In this document: positions 6,825-15,139 of the stretch, in pieces
Layout: each line of letters opens with the position of its first letter
How positions within the stretch are numbered: position 1 is the stretch's first letter
NCBI RefSeq assembly: GCF_031127805.1
Contig: NZ_JARXHW010000002.1
Location: forward strand, 1 to 64,000
Length of the DNA stretch: 64,000 nt
Origin: Thalassobacterium maritimum
Lineage (GTDB): Bacteria > Verrucomicrobiota > Verrucomicrobiia > Opitutales > Coraliomargaritaceae
Reading direction: 5' to 3'
Notes under the pieces: generated by a model
Databases searched by the model: none
Seen by the model: only the letters and a program-made list of their open reading frames with translations
What the model was told of the DNA's origin: nothing
Translations under genes and position numbers: made by a program

Positions 6825-8357
6825 ATGCCTAGCTCACTGATGGAATTTCTTTTCCCAGAATACCGCCTCGATTGGTTCGGGGCGGGGCCTTCGAGTCCGA
6901 ATAAGACGGGTGCTTTGTTGGCGATTGTCTTCATTGCTGCTTGGTGGCCTGCGTTACGCTTTCGCTGGGGCTATTGGCTGAGTCTGCCAGTCGCGTTTGT
7001 GGCGGCGGGTATCTTATTGCAGACTGAATCGCGGGGAGCAATTATGAGTGCTGTTTTTGGGCTGCTGATTTTGGTTGTTGGGGGATTCTTAACTAAAACT
7101 AAAGTTGACCGCTTAAAGACGCTTAAAAAACGCTTAAAAAGTAATGCTTTTATGCTACGTGCACTGTCGCTCGTGGTTGCACTTTGTTTGCTGGTCTTTT
7201 ATTCGCAGCAGCTTGGGGTCAATGATCGAATGACTGCGATGACTTCAGGTGAGGATGGTTCGACGAATGTGCGCTTCGCACTCTATTCGGCTGGTTTGCA
7301 AATGATCGCCGACGCGCCCTCGGGCTGGGGGCATGGGCAGGCTGGAAATGCTTATGGGCAATGGTATCAGGAGGTCGGTGACAGCCGATCGTATCTGTCT
7401 TTAGTTAATTCGCACCTTACTTGGATGGCGGATTATGGGATGTTGTTTCAGTTCGTCTACATCGCTGGATGGGTGTTGGTTCTTTTGCTTTGTTGGCCGT
7501 TGGGACCGATGCGTGATCGAGAAGACGCCATTGGCATGGCGTCGCTACAAGAGATTGAGTGGAGCGATGTCTCGATCGAGAGGTCCTCTGGGCGGACTGG
7601 CGCCTTATCGCTGAGGTTGATTGCTTTTGCGGCTTGGGTTGTGCTGGGGCTCTGTGGCGTCTTTAGCTCGGTGTTGACCTTGGTTTGGCTGTGGGTGATT
7701 CCTTGTTCGCTCTTACTGCTGTGCTTGTTTCAGCGTATACGTTCGAATGACTGGCCGTCGGTCAGGCAGGCGCAGATTGCTTGTCTTGTTCTGCTCCTTG
7801 GCTTCTTTGGCTTACAAGCTGTGGCGCATGCATTTGCCTGGGGGAATCAGATTGCCGTTGATCATGAATCGATCAAGCTGGGTGAAATGCCTGAAACGGT
7901 CGCTATTGTTCAACCCGATCGCCAAATCGTGGGCGACAAATTTGGTCATACGATACGTGAGTATTTAGAGGACACGGGTGGAATGACGGTGCTGCGTGAC
8001 GACTCAGCGCAGGTGGACCTGAGCCAATTTGAAACATTGGTATTCTCTGGGAGCCTGCCGCAGATGGAGTTATCAGAGCGTACTGGCAGTATCGTGTGGC
8101 TGAATCCTCCAGCCAATGTTGACGACGCCACACTAGAAGTGCTTCGCGAGCGGCCCCTGACTATTGTTGTCGGAAGCCTCGGGGATTGGAGGCGTGTGCG
8201 GCTCTGGCAGTCGCTAGCTGATGAGAACCTGAAATGGGATTTAATCGAGCTAAGGGGCGTGGCTGATTTTATACCGAACTGGCCGAAGTATATGGAACCG
8301 TCCCACCTACGCCAAGGTTTCGGTGGGCAAGTAATGGACATGAATGAACGTGAATAA
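6825..8357 (+). CDS. O-antigen polymerase/ligase-like membrane protein, N-terminally short
   Basis: 510 residues from ATG 6825 (MPSSLMEF). About eight hydrophobic segments lie between residues 25 and 340. TESRGA (about residue 68) followed by a hydrophobic segment, and the RFALYSAGLQMI-DAPSGWG motif, fit the Wzy/WaaL O-antigen polymerase superfamily. It starts where such proteins are already half-way through, so the N-terminal membrane helices seem to be missing, perhaps lost when repeat element E inserted just upstream. The last ~160 residues are a soluble, probably periplasmic, alpha/beta-looking domain. Residues about 95-105 (DRLKTLKKRLK) are encoded by repeat element F, and the C-terminal tail runs into repeat-like DNA. 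Possibly a remnant rather than a working enzyme. Confidence 0.6.
   Translation: MPSSLMEFLFPEYRLDWFGAGPSSPNKTGALLAIVFIAAWWPALRFRWGYWLSLPVAFVAAGILLQTESRGAIMSAVFGLLILVVGGFLTKTKVDRLKTLKKRLKSNAFMLRALSLVVALCLLVFYSQQLGVNDRMTAMTSGEDGSTNVRFALYSAGLQMIADAPSGWGHGQAGNAYGQWYQEVGDSRSYLSLVNSHLTWMADYGMLFQFVYIAGWVLVLLLCWPLGPMRDREDAIGMASLQEIEWSDVSIERSSGRTGALSLRLIAFAAWVVLGLCGVFSSVLTLVWLWVIPCSLLLLCLFQRIRSNDWPSVRQAQIACLVLLLGFFGLQAVAHAFAWGNQIAVDHESIKLGEMPETVAIVQPDRQIVGDKFGHTIREYLEDTGGMTVLRDDSAQVDLSQFETLVFSGSLPQMELSERTGSIVWLNPPANVDDATLEVLRERPLTIVVGSLGDWRRVRLWQSLADENLKWDLIELRGVADFIPNWPKYMEPSHLRQGFGGQVMDMNERE
7108..7137. repeat. CGCTTAA half-element F inside a coding sequence
   Basis: CGCTTAA at 7110, 7120 and 7131 (spacing 10, 11) with no right arm. 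It lies in frame within the polymerase-like gene and supplies a basic loop DRLKTLKKRLK between two membrane segments. Confidence 0.75.
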
Positions 8358-8394
8358 GCCAATGCGACCGATGGAAGAAAATTATGGATATGAT

Positions 8395-8477
8395 CGTAGT
8401 CGGGTTGCTTTAGCGCCCAATTTAGCTTGGGCAACCGGCTACACGCATGAACAGGGCGCTAAAGCAACCCTGCTACG
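8395..8477. repeat. REP-like palindrome, GTAGC..GCTTTAGC family, copy 1
   Basis: Arms GGGTTGCTTTAGCGCCC (8402-8418) and its exact complement at 8454-8470 (17 bp). They extend outwards to CGTAG/CTACG with two mismatches. It is related to the palindrome at 10033-10125 (GTAGCGG ... GTGCTTTAGC). Confidence 0.8.
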
Positions 8478-8500
8478 GTGTAAGCCTGTATCGTTTTGGT

Positions 8501-8527
8501 TTAAGCGTAGTTTTAGCGTGATTACCG
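8501..8527. repeat. CGCTTAA half-element G (right arm, degenerate)
   Basis: TTAAGCG at 8501, TTTAGCG at 8512 and TTACCG at 8522 keep the 11/10 spacing of the right arm. The following bases (to about 8560) contain a CCTTTAGGCGTA core shared with other repeats. Confidence 0.55.
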
Positions 8528-8593
8528 TGTCCTCCGAAGCCTTTAGGCGTAGGGGGAAGCGGTCTGAGAAATTGGCAGTCGGAGGTGCTTTGT

Positions 8594-9055
8594 ATGCGTA
8601 AATGCTCATATATTTCTAAGCTGTGTCTGCTGTTTCTGTTGCCGATTCCGTTCGCGGTGGTCAATGCATGGCTGAACCCGAGTGCGCCTTCGTGGAACCC
8701 GATGCAGTTGGGAGAGGGCGAAGTGGCGTTGGAGCATTTGTTGAACTGGGAGGATGATTATATTCTAGTTGATGCGCGGGCACCCGAGGCATACCAGGGG
8801 GCGCACATGCCGGAGGCTATCAATCTTTACTTGGGGCAGTTCGACGCGCAAATACTTCATTTTCTGGATGTTTGGTCGCCTGATCGCTCCATTATTGTCT
8901 ATTGCGACAGTCGTCAGTGTGGCGCGAGCGAGGAAATGGCTACTCGCCTAAGGGAAGATTTTCAAATGGAACGAGTCTTTGTTCTTAAAGGTGGTTGGGA
9001 AAGCTGGCTTGAAGCGACTCAAGAGATCAAGTCGAGCCTAGGAGGTGCGCTATGA
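8594..9055 (+). CDS. Exported rhodanese-like sulfurtransferase
   Basis: 153 residues. The start at ATG 8594 is supported by GGAGG at 8581-8585. A signal peptide or anchor (residues 8-25, LCLLFLLPIPFAVVNAW) puts the rhodanese domain in the periplasm. Domain marks: ILVDARAPEAYQGAHMPEAINL and the active-site loop CDSRQCGAS with catalytic Cys104. Rhodaneses move sulfane sulfur or sense redox state; the substrate here is unknown. It overlaps the next gene, a MauE-like protein with its own CxC motif, by 4 bases, which points to a joint thiol or sulfur role in the envelope. The following anchored and helical exported proteins are probably in the same operon. Confidence 0.85.
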   Translation: MRKCSYISKLCLLFLLPIPFAVVNAWLNPSAPSWNPMQLGEGEVALEHLLNWEDDYILVDARAPEAYQGAHMPEAINLYLGQFDAQILHFLDVWSPDRSIIVYCDSRQCGASEEMATRLREDFQMERVFVLKGGWESWLEATQEIKSSLGGAL

Positions 9056-9588
9056 TGGCAGCATGGGCTCAATACATCGTTCGGGTGATTCTAGCGGGAC
9101 TGTTCATCTACGCAGGAACGATTAAATTTTTACAGCCAGACATCTTTCTCTTCGATATCGAGAGCTATCGGATGATGCCGTATGCATTGGCTTGGCTGGT
9201 GACGTTTTATCTACCTCCGCTGGAAATTCTTTGTGGGCTGGGTCTGCTGCTGCCAAAGTTCCGGAAGCCTTCGGGCTACCTGCTATTACTGCTGATGCTT
9301 GTTTTTATCATCGCGATTTCTGTCGCTTGGGCACGTGGATTGAATATTTCGTGTGGATGTTTTGGAACATCGGAAGAAGCGACCAATTATATCTGGCTAA
9401 TTGTGCGTGATCTGCTTATTTCTGTTGCGTTGGTATTTGTGCTGCGCGCGAGGAGGCAGGGAGGAGTGTGTCCTAACGCATCATCTGAAGAGAGGCGTCC
9501 GGCGAGCGGACACGCTACGGGAGCTGCGGACGTTACCACTGTGACAGGCTCAGAGATTAAATTAAATGAAGCCTCTACTGAAAATTGA
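9052..9588 (+). CDS. DoxX/MauE-like membrane protein
   Basis: 178 residues. GGAGG at 9041-9045 supports ATG 9052. Four membrane helices (about 8-25, 44-65, 74-92, 112-130) and the motif GLNISCGCFG place it in the DoxX/MauE group, whose members work with thiol-redox or disulfide partners in the membrane. It is translationally coupled to the rhodanese (ATGA overlap). The last ~40 residues (from about 140) are hydrophilic, low-complexity and encoded partly by a palindromic repeat (9495-9518), so the original C-terminus has probably been extended by a repeat insertion. Confidence 0.8.
   Translation: MMAAWAQYIVRVILAGLFIYAGTIKFLQPDIFLFDIESYRMMPYALAWLVTFYLPPLEILCGLGLLLPKFRKPSGYLLLLLMLVFIIAISVAWARGLNISCGCFGTSEEATNYIWLIVRDLLISVALVFVLRARRQGGVCPNASSEERRPASGHATGAADVTTVTGSEIKLNEASTEN
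9495..9518. repeat. REP-like palindrome GGCGTCC..GGACACGC, copy in coding sequence
   Basis: GGCGTCCGGCGAGCGGACAC followed by GCTA; it is closely similar to 21049-21070. It lies in frame near the 3' end of the MauE-like gene. Confidence 0.65.
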
Positions 9589-9626
9589 AAACTCATTAAC
9601 CGACAATTGGAGAATCAAATACGAAT

Positions 9627-10019
9627 ATGAAAACTAACTCAAAATCTGGCAAGAGTCCCTTGCTCTGGATGGGCGTAGTCGCTGCGATTGCAGTGATGGC
9701 TTTGATCGGCATCGTTGCCTTGCGTAGTGTCGGGGGCGGCACACATGCTCCGCTGCCTGTGGCCGACTTCGCGCAAACTCCGAAAAACTTTTCGGGTAAC
9801 CGCTACGAATTCGAAGGGCGCATTGATCGCCAGCTCGGATTTGAAGAGGGGGTAGGGCGCATTATCTTGACGCAAGCTGTCGATGATGAGTCACCCGTGC
9901 CGCTCTATGTTGCTGCGGAGCATGACAACTTTAGCCCGAACCCTGGGCAGGTCTATCGTTTCTCGCTCCGGGTTGACGGTGATGGAATCCTTAACGTTGA
10001 AGAATATGAAAAACTGTAA
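9627..10019 (+). CDS. Small membrane-anchored periplasmic protein
   Basis: 130 residues: a short basic N-terminus, one membrane helix (about 12-33, LLWMGVVAAIAVMALIGIVAL) and a ~95-residue soluble domain predicted beta-rich (NRYEFEGRID ... GRIILTQAV ... GQVYRFSLRV), perhaps an OB-like barrel. No family is recognised. It is the third gene of the rhodanese/MauE-like operon, 38 bases behind the MauE-like gene, and overlaps the start of the next gene by 14 bases, so it is likely co-translated with the exported helical protein. Confidence 0.65.
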   Translation: MKTNSKSGKSPLLWMGVVAAIAVMALIGIVALRSVGGGTHAPLPVADFAQTPKNFSGNRYEFEGRIDRQLGFEEGVGRIILTQAVDDESPVPLYVAAEHDNFSPNPGQVYRFSLRVDGDGILNVEEYEKL

Positions 10020-12012
10020 ACTATTTCAGAACGTAGCGGTGTGCTTTAGCCACCGTATATCTTTAGGCGTAAGGAGCTTCGGAACGGTGGCTAAAGCACC
10101 CCTAGGGCATTTAACACACCGCTACGCTTGGCTACTGCTGGCGACTTCTGTCGTCACGCTGAGTGCGCAAGACTCCGAAACTCCAGTCGAAGCCACTCCA
10201 TCGCCAGCATCCGCATCCGAACCTCGGCAGTCATCCCCATCGTCGAGAGATGACTCCGCCGGTGTGCAAAGCACTCTGGATTCATTCAATCTCGGGAGTG
10301 GCGCAATGGATTGGCGAGGCAAGCAATTCAATCTAGGGGATGCGGAAATGGCTCAGGCTCGATTTGAAAAATATCTGAACTCTCCGCCTTCGACATCAGA
10401 AGAGGACCTCACCTACGATACTTTGCTGACGGAAATCTCCCATCGATTGATCGGTAAAGGGGGCGGCACGGATAAGCAACGCGTGAGTGAAGCTTGGCGT
10501 ATGCTTTACCGCGCGTCTGAGTTTCCGATGGATGCGGGGCTGAGTGAAATTCTTGCAGACCGGATTGTCAGTTTTTGGCAGACCAATAATAAAGTCGCCG
10601 CTCTTGGTTTACAAACCGAGCGTTTAGAGACGGATCGTCAGTACCGTGAATCGAAGATCCGTTCGATTGCGGATCAAGATCGTCACGAGTTTATTCGGCT
10701 TACGCGAGGTACTGGAAACCAAGATGCCGCTCCGCCTCCCTCTATGGATCATTTGAGTGAGCCAGAGAGGAAGCGGTTGGAACAGATCGAAGAAAAAATC
10801 GAAGAGAATGAAAGTTATGAAGCGACTTCTAGAATCACTCAGAAACTGGAGTATCAGAGCTTGATCGTGCAATTCTTCGTTCAGCGTCGATTTCAGCACG
10901 CATTAATCGCCAATGATTTCTATCGCTACATGTTTAATGCCGAAGACAATGCACTCGAAGGTGCGGATGCGTTGAAAGGGCAAGTCTTCGGAGACTTGGA
11001 CGTGAAGATCACCACCTCAACACTGGATGCCCTTTCGAAAGAAGCTGTTTCCGACGTAGAAAGCAGTCTGGACACCATCAATTTCCTGCTGGAGCAAGGT
11101 GAAATTCACAATGCGACAAAGCGCCTGATGGAGGCATTTTATCTCGGCGAATATCTGCCTGTCATTAAACGTTACCCACTGGATAAGAAGCGCAAGATTG
11201 CTGGTTACATCCGTGACTTGACGAGCTTGGCCAGTTCCTTGGAAGTGAAGAGCTTTGACCGTGCCGAAAAGAAATTGGAAGAGATTGAAGGCTACGTCCA
11301 AGACTTTGACGGGGGCAAGGCGGACGCATTTATTCAGACTTCGAAGCAACTGAGTAATCTCGCCATACAGCGCGCACTTAGTGCTGCTTACGAGCAAGAC
11401 CGCAGCGGCATCGAAGCAGGATTGGAAGAAGCCGTAAAATACTGGCCGACTAATCCTGGAATTCAGGAGTTCTCAAACAAACTGTTGGAAAAGACCGATA
11501 TCAAAGACATGGCCGCGCTGGATTTTGACCGCTTCATCAAACAGGACGATTACAGGGCGATATTCAACGACCGCTTTCGCTTCGCGGCTGCGCTTGCCAT
11601 GGATGAGGGGCGTAACGTGGAGTTTCTTGATATTATGAAGCGGATGGAAGTGATTGAATCAGCAATGGCTCAGGCTCAGGAGCTCTCACGGATACAAAAT
11701 ACCTTTGGAGCCTGGGAGGTCCTGGAGCGCGTCTATCGCGAATACCCCGAAGATCAGGAACTCAATCGCCTGCGTGGTGACTATGCCGTGAAAGCGGCTC
11801 AGTTCGCCTCCGTCATCGCCAAGGCCGAGCAAGCGCGCAAGAAGGAAGACTTCGGTCAAGCACTGTTCGCTTACCTGGAAGCCCAAAAGTTGTATCCCGC
11901 GAGCTTTTTTGTCGAGGAGGGCATTCAGGAATCCGTGGATGCTATTCTGGAGGATAGAAGTGATCTCTCAGGGAAGGACGTCGCGATTGAAGCGTCTGAG
12001 GCCGAAGTATAA
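10006..12012 (+). CDS. Exported alpha-helical (TPR-like) protein with a repeat in its signal peptide
   Basis: 668 residues from ATG 10006, which overlaps the previous stop. The N-terminus is odd: MKNCKLFQ, then ~26 residues encoded by a palindromic repeat (10033-10125), then the hydrophobic core WLLLATSVVTLSA and a cleavage-like site before QDS. The mature protein is acidic and Ser/Pro-rich at first, then almost wholly alpha-helical with charged heptads and TPR-like helix pairs (for example GAWEVLERVYREYPEDQEL). No catalytic motif. Probably a periplasmic scaffold working with the upstream rhodanese/MauE-like genes. Whether the extended n-region still allows export is uncertain. Confidence 0.7.
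   Translation: MKNCKLFQNVAVCFSHRISLGVRSFGTVAKAPLGHLTHRYAWLLLATSVVTLSAQDSETPVEATPSPASASEPRQSSPSSRDDSAGVQSTLDSFNLGSGAMDWRGKQFNLGDAEMAQARFEKYLNSPPSTSEEDLTYDTLLTEISHRLIGKGGGTDKQRVSEAWRMLYRASEFPMDAGLSEILADRIVSFWQTNNKVAALGLQTERLETDRQYRESKIRSIADQDRHEFIRLTRGTGNQDAAPPPSMDHLSEPERKRLEQIEEKIEENESYEATSRITQKLEYQSLIVQFFVQRRFQHALIANDFYRYMFNAEDNALEGADALKGQVFGDLDVKITTSTLDALSKEAVSDVESSLDTINFLLEQGEIHNATKRLMEAFYLGEYLPVIKRYPLDKKRKIAGYIRDLTSLASSLEVKSFDRAEKKLEEIEGYVQDFDGGKADAFIQTSKQLSNLAIQRALSAAYEQDRSGIEAGLEEAVKYWPTNPGIQEFSNKLLEKTDIKDMAALDFDRFIKQDDYRAIFNDRFRFAAALAMDEGRNVEFLDIMKRMEVIESAMAQAQELSRIQNTFGAWEVLERVYREYPEDQELNRLRGDYAVKAAQFASVIAKAEQARKKEDFGQALFAYLEAQKLYPASFFVEEGIQESVDAILEDRSDLSGKDVAIEASEAEV
10033..10125. repeat. 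Nested REP-like palindrome inside a signal-peptide coding region
   Basis: Outer arms GTAGCGGTGTG (10033-10043) and CACACCGCTAC (10115-10125). Inner arms GTGCTTTAGCCACCGT (10041-10056) and its exact complement at 10084-10099. Same family as 8395-8477. It is translated as part of the n-region of the exported helical protein. Confidence 0.85.
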
Positions 12013-12126
12013 TTCAATTGTGCTGATGTTTTATATTTCGTTAGAGACAACCTAGCTATCGCTAACGCTCTGACTGGGACGTAATTACTCACGTTTTAAT
12101 TTATCTTTGAATCAGATTATAAGTTT

Positions 12127-12507
12127 ATGTCATTTGTAACCAACGCCATCAATCGGGCTGCAAGCCTTGCGCAAGGATGCGAAGAGCAAGTTGTTCTCGA
12201 ATTCCTTATCTCAAATGCTGTGGGCAGTTCCAATGCACAACCTTGGAGATTAATCGAAGCTCATCTAAAAACGAAAGGTATTCTAATGAGTCAGCAGCGT
12301 TTTCAACAAGGTATTTTAAAACGTAATAGAGAGAACGATGTGTTTATCGGTTCCAATGATCACGGTGCCGCTAGAGGATACTTTTTAATCGATACCATCG
12401 AAGACGCGCGGAAAATGAAAGGCTGGTATCAAGATCGCATTAATTCCGAGCAAGCGAGGGTAGATAATCTGAGGATTCAGTCACTTTCGCATGGTTGGGT
12501 TATTTGA
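12127..12507 (+). CDS. Small protein with winged-helix-like C-terminus, unknown function
   Basis: 126 residues from ATG 12127. There is no signal peptide. The N-terminal ~60 residues are helical; the second half (VFIGSNDHGAARGYFLIDTIEDARKMKGWY) resembles winged-helix segments in which a glycine-rich wing is followed by a helix beginning with a 'D/S-x-E-D/E-A' turn, as seen in small phage- and plasmid-related regulators. That resemblance is weak. It has its own 115-base leader and is not clearly in an operon; the receptor remnant downstream is on the other strand. Confidence 0.55.
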   Translation: MSFVTNAINRAASLAQGCEEQVVLEFLISNAVGSSNAQPWRLIEAHLKTKGILMSQQRFQQGILKRNRENDVFIGSNDHGAARGYFLIDTIEDARKMKGWYQDRINSEQARVDNLRIQSLSHGWVI

Positions 12508-12563
12508 ATAGGTTAGCGACTGGGATTTATCCCAGAATATTAGACTCCAGATAACTAGAAAAT

Positions 12564-15044
12564 TTAAAAAAGTCGATTTAGGGATATCATAAAACGCCTG
12601 CCTTCTACCGAGTAGAGTGATGCATCGTATCCATCGGCAAAGGCACCGGCGGCGAAGGGAGGGGCTTCGTCGGTGACGTTCTCGATTCCGATAGTCAATG
12701 CGCTATCTTTGAGCATCCACGAGGAATCTGAACTCCAGGCGTATTGAGCGGCGAGGTCGAGCGAAGTCCAAGCGTCGATCTTCCGGCTTGTATTGTTGGA
12801 GGTGAATGAAGAATTGTCGTCGAGTGAGTGGATATAGTTGATTGTCGCGGCCACGGTCAGTTGCTGGTGTGCCCAAGTGAAGCGTGCGTAGCCCTTGTAT
12901 TCAGGTATTGATCCGGGGCCACAGTCAATTGCTGGTGTGCCCAAGTGAAGCGTGCGTAGCCCTTGTATTCAGGTATTGATCCGGGGCCGGCGATGTTCTC
13001 GTTGGATGCTCGTGGGTCGACCAGGCGTCCTAGATAAGAGACGTAAGGGGAGTTGGATGTGGTCTTGATGTCGTAATTGAACACGTGGTTCACGCCCAAC
13101 TCAGCCTTGAGTAAACCTGTTGTCGTGGGGTGGGTATAGCTGACTGTCAAGTCGATGCCGTCAGTCTTGACCTCTGCGGCATTGAACCAGTTTGCGTAAA
13201 CCAGGATGAGCTTACCGTTGCCGTCGCGGAGGGCGCCTCCGGCGTTTTGATTCACGACGTCTTGCCCACTGTTGACGATGGAATCTTCGGTGCGGAGATG
13301 ATAATAGTTCAGGTTCAGTTTCCAACCTCGACCTGGATGTGGCTGGTAGGCGAATCCGAGGTGGACGCTTTCCGATGTTTCGGGTTCTAGATCTGGGTTC
13401 CCGCTGATGAAGGTGTAGACACGTGTCGCTGCGGGCGTCTGTCCGGTCGGGTCGTCGTAAATATATGAGGCCAATTGATCGCCTCCATAGCTTTCGGTCA
13501 AAGTCGGCGCTCGGAAGGAGGTGCCATATGAGAGATAGAAACTGAGGGCGCTATTAGGTTCATAGAACAGGCTACTTTTATAAACAAAAGCTTCATACTG
13601 GTTGGCTGGTGCGCCGGCAGAGGTCGATTGGTCGTGGTAAGCTTCGTAGCGCCCGGACAATTGTAGATCGAGCGAGTGCGAGCCTTGCTGAACGAGCGGA
13701 ATATTCGATTCTAGGTAGAGTGCGGCGACTTCACGCTCGGCCCCGAATGAAGCGGCCTGTATGCCGCCGAGGTTGTTGCCGCTTTCAAAGAGATCGTCAA
13801 TGGCGACTTGGATCTCTTCGGATCGAAATTCCAAGCCGGTCGCGACATCAATCAGGCCGGCATCCAGTTCAAATGGGCTGCCGGCCAGCTTAATATCGTA
13901 GGTCCAGAACGTCTCATCAAACTCGTTGACGGGGTGGCGCTCGGCGGCTTGGAGCGCGGCTGCGTTGTCGTAGCCAGTGCCTGTCGCGAAGGCATTGGCA
14001 AAGGGGTTAAAGGAGCCATCGTTGATCGCGCTAATGACGGTGTCGCTGTCGGCGATCCCTGAATAATGGTCATCTTGCTCGGTTCGGATGTAGAGTAGGG
14101 CAGTTTCCCAATTCCATTCTTCGATATCGCCACGCAATCCGAGTAGTCCGCGAAAGGCGTCTTTTGCTTGTTTGTATTCCAGGTTACCGAGCTCGAAACT
14201 GCGGTAGTTGAGCTGCGACAGATTATTAGGGTCTATGTCGGCAGGGCGATAAGGGCTGTTTTTCGCCGCGTTCAGAATGCCGGGGTTGTAGGCGGAACTG
14301 GACCAAGGTGCTGGTGCGAGGCCGTTGTTGAATTGGGAGCGTGTGAAGAGTAGTTCGCTCCAGACTTCTATGGCGGGGTTGATTTGGTGGCTGATCTGCG
14401 CCATGACGTTTTTACGCTCTATCTCTGGGATTGATGGGGCGCTGGCGCTGAAATTGTAGAGATCTTCAGAGCTGTCGAATACGCGATAATCATTGATGCT
14501 GGCGGGGGCGCTGACTCCGTCTTTGAGGATATATTCCGTGCCTGCGTAGTTTATCCGCCCTGGGAACGTCGGACTACCTTGATTTTGCCCGCCTTGGGCA
14601 CGCCGGTCGGCGTTATCTGATATGCCGCGGTCACGGGCATAGATCGCGTTGCGTTGATACCAGCTTCCGGCGAGAACGAAGTGCGTATGCTCTCCGATCG
14701 CCAGCACGGCGCCCGTTTATTAGCGTCAAAGTGGACAGGTTGCCTAAGCCGTGGATGTTGGCATCGGCGGAACCCGAGCCGCTGTTGCTTTCGTTCTCGT
14801 TATTTGCGAATCCAAATGAATAGGGCAGGTCGCGGATCGCCTGCGCTGGTGTGGGATCGCCCCAAAGCTCTAGCTCGCTCGAATCAACTGTCCTGTGTGG
14901 AATGGCCTGATTGTGGATATCCAAATGGCTGCCCGTGACAGTGAGCGTCGGGAGTTTCAGTATTCGTTCGTCCGTATCTACGGCGACAGCAAGGCTATTG
15001 GGAATGGCAATGTATAAGAGCGACAGGGGAGTGCGAAAAGCCAT
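12564..15044 (-). pseudogene. TonB-dependent outer-membrane receptor, broken at two places
   Basis: The pieces read as one receptor. The N-terminus (from ATG 15044) has a signal peptide and plug start (TLTVTGSHL, LSTLTLINGRR). The frame then shifts near 14705-14735, directly into barrel sequence (AIGEHTHFVLAGSWYQRNA), so most of the second half of the plug is missing. The barrel continues to about 12980 (LEPETSESVHLGFAY, FNAAEVKTDGIDL). A 68-bp tandem duplication (12849-12984) then shifts the frame again before the last strands, which end in a C-terminal Phe (SLNRLF) typical of outer-membrane barrels. Intact relatives import siderophores or glycans. Either lesion alone should abolish function. 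Confidence 0.85.
12849..12984. repeat. 68-bp tandem duplication in receptor pseudogene
   Basis: 12849-12916 and 12917-12984 are identical except for two positions (ACGGTCAGTTG against ACAGTCAATTG). The unit is not a multiple of three, so it shifts the reading frame of the receptor. Confidence 0.9.
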
Positions 15045-15139
15045 GGATCTAGGTCTAAATTCGTTTCAGAGCTAGATAGAAAGAGGTGAAGCGGGCATTA
15101 AGCAAACAGTTAATTTTAGCCAGTTAGCTTGATCGTTTT

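Noticed and set aside
6490..6840. Open frame of 116 codons
   Set aside because: Translation of repeat elements D and E; overlaps the real hydrolase end and has no protein features.
8344..8601. Open frame of 85 codons
   Set aside because: Runs through the palindrome 8395-8477 and half-element G; no coding character.
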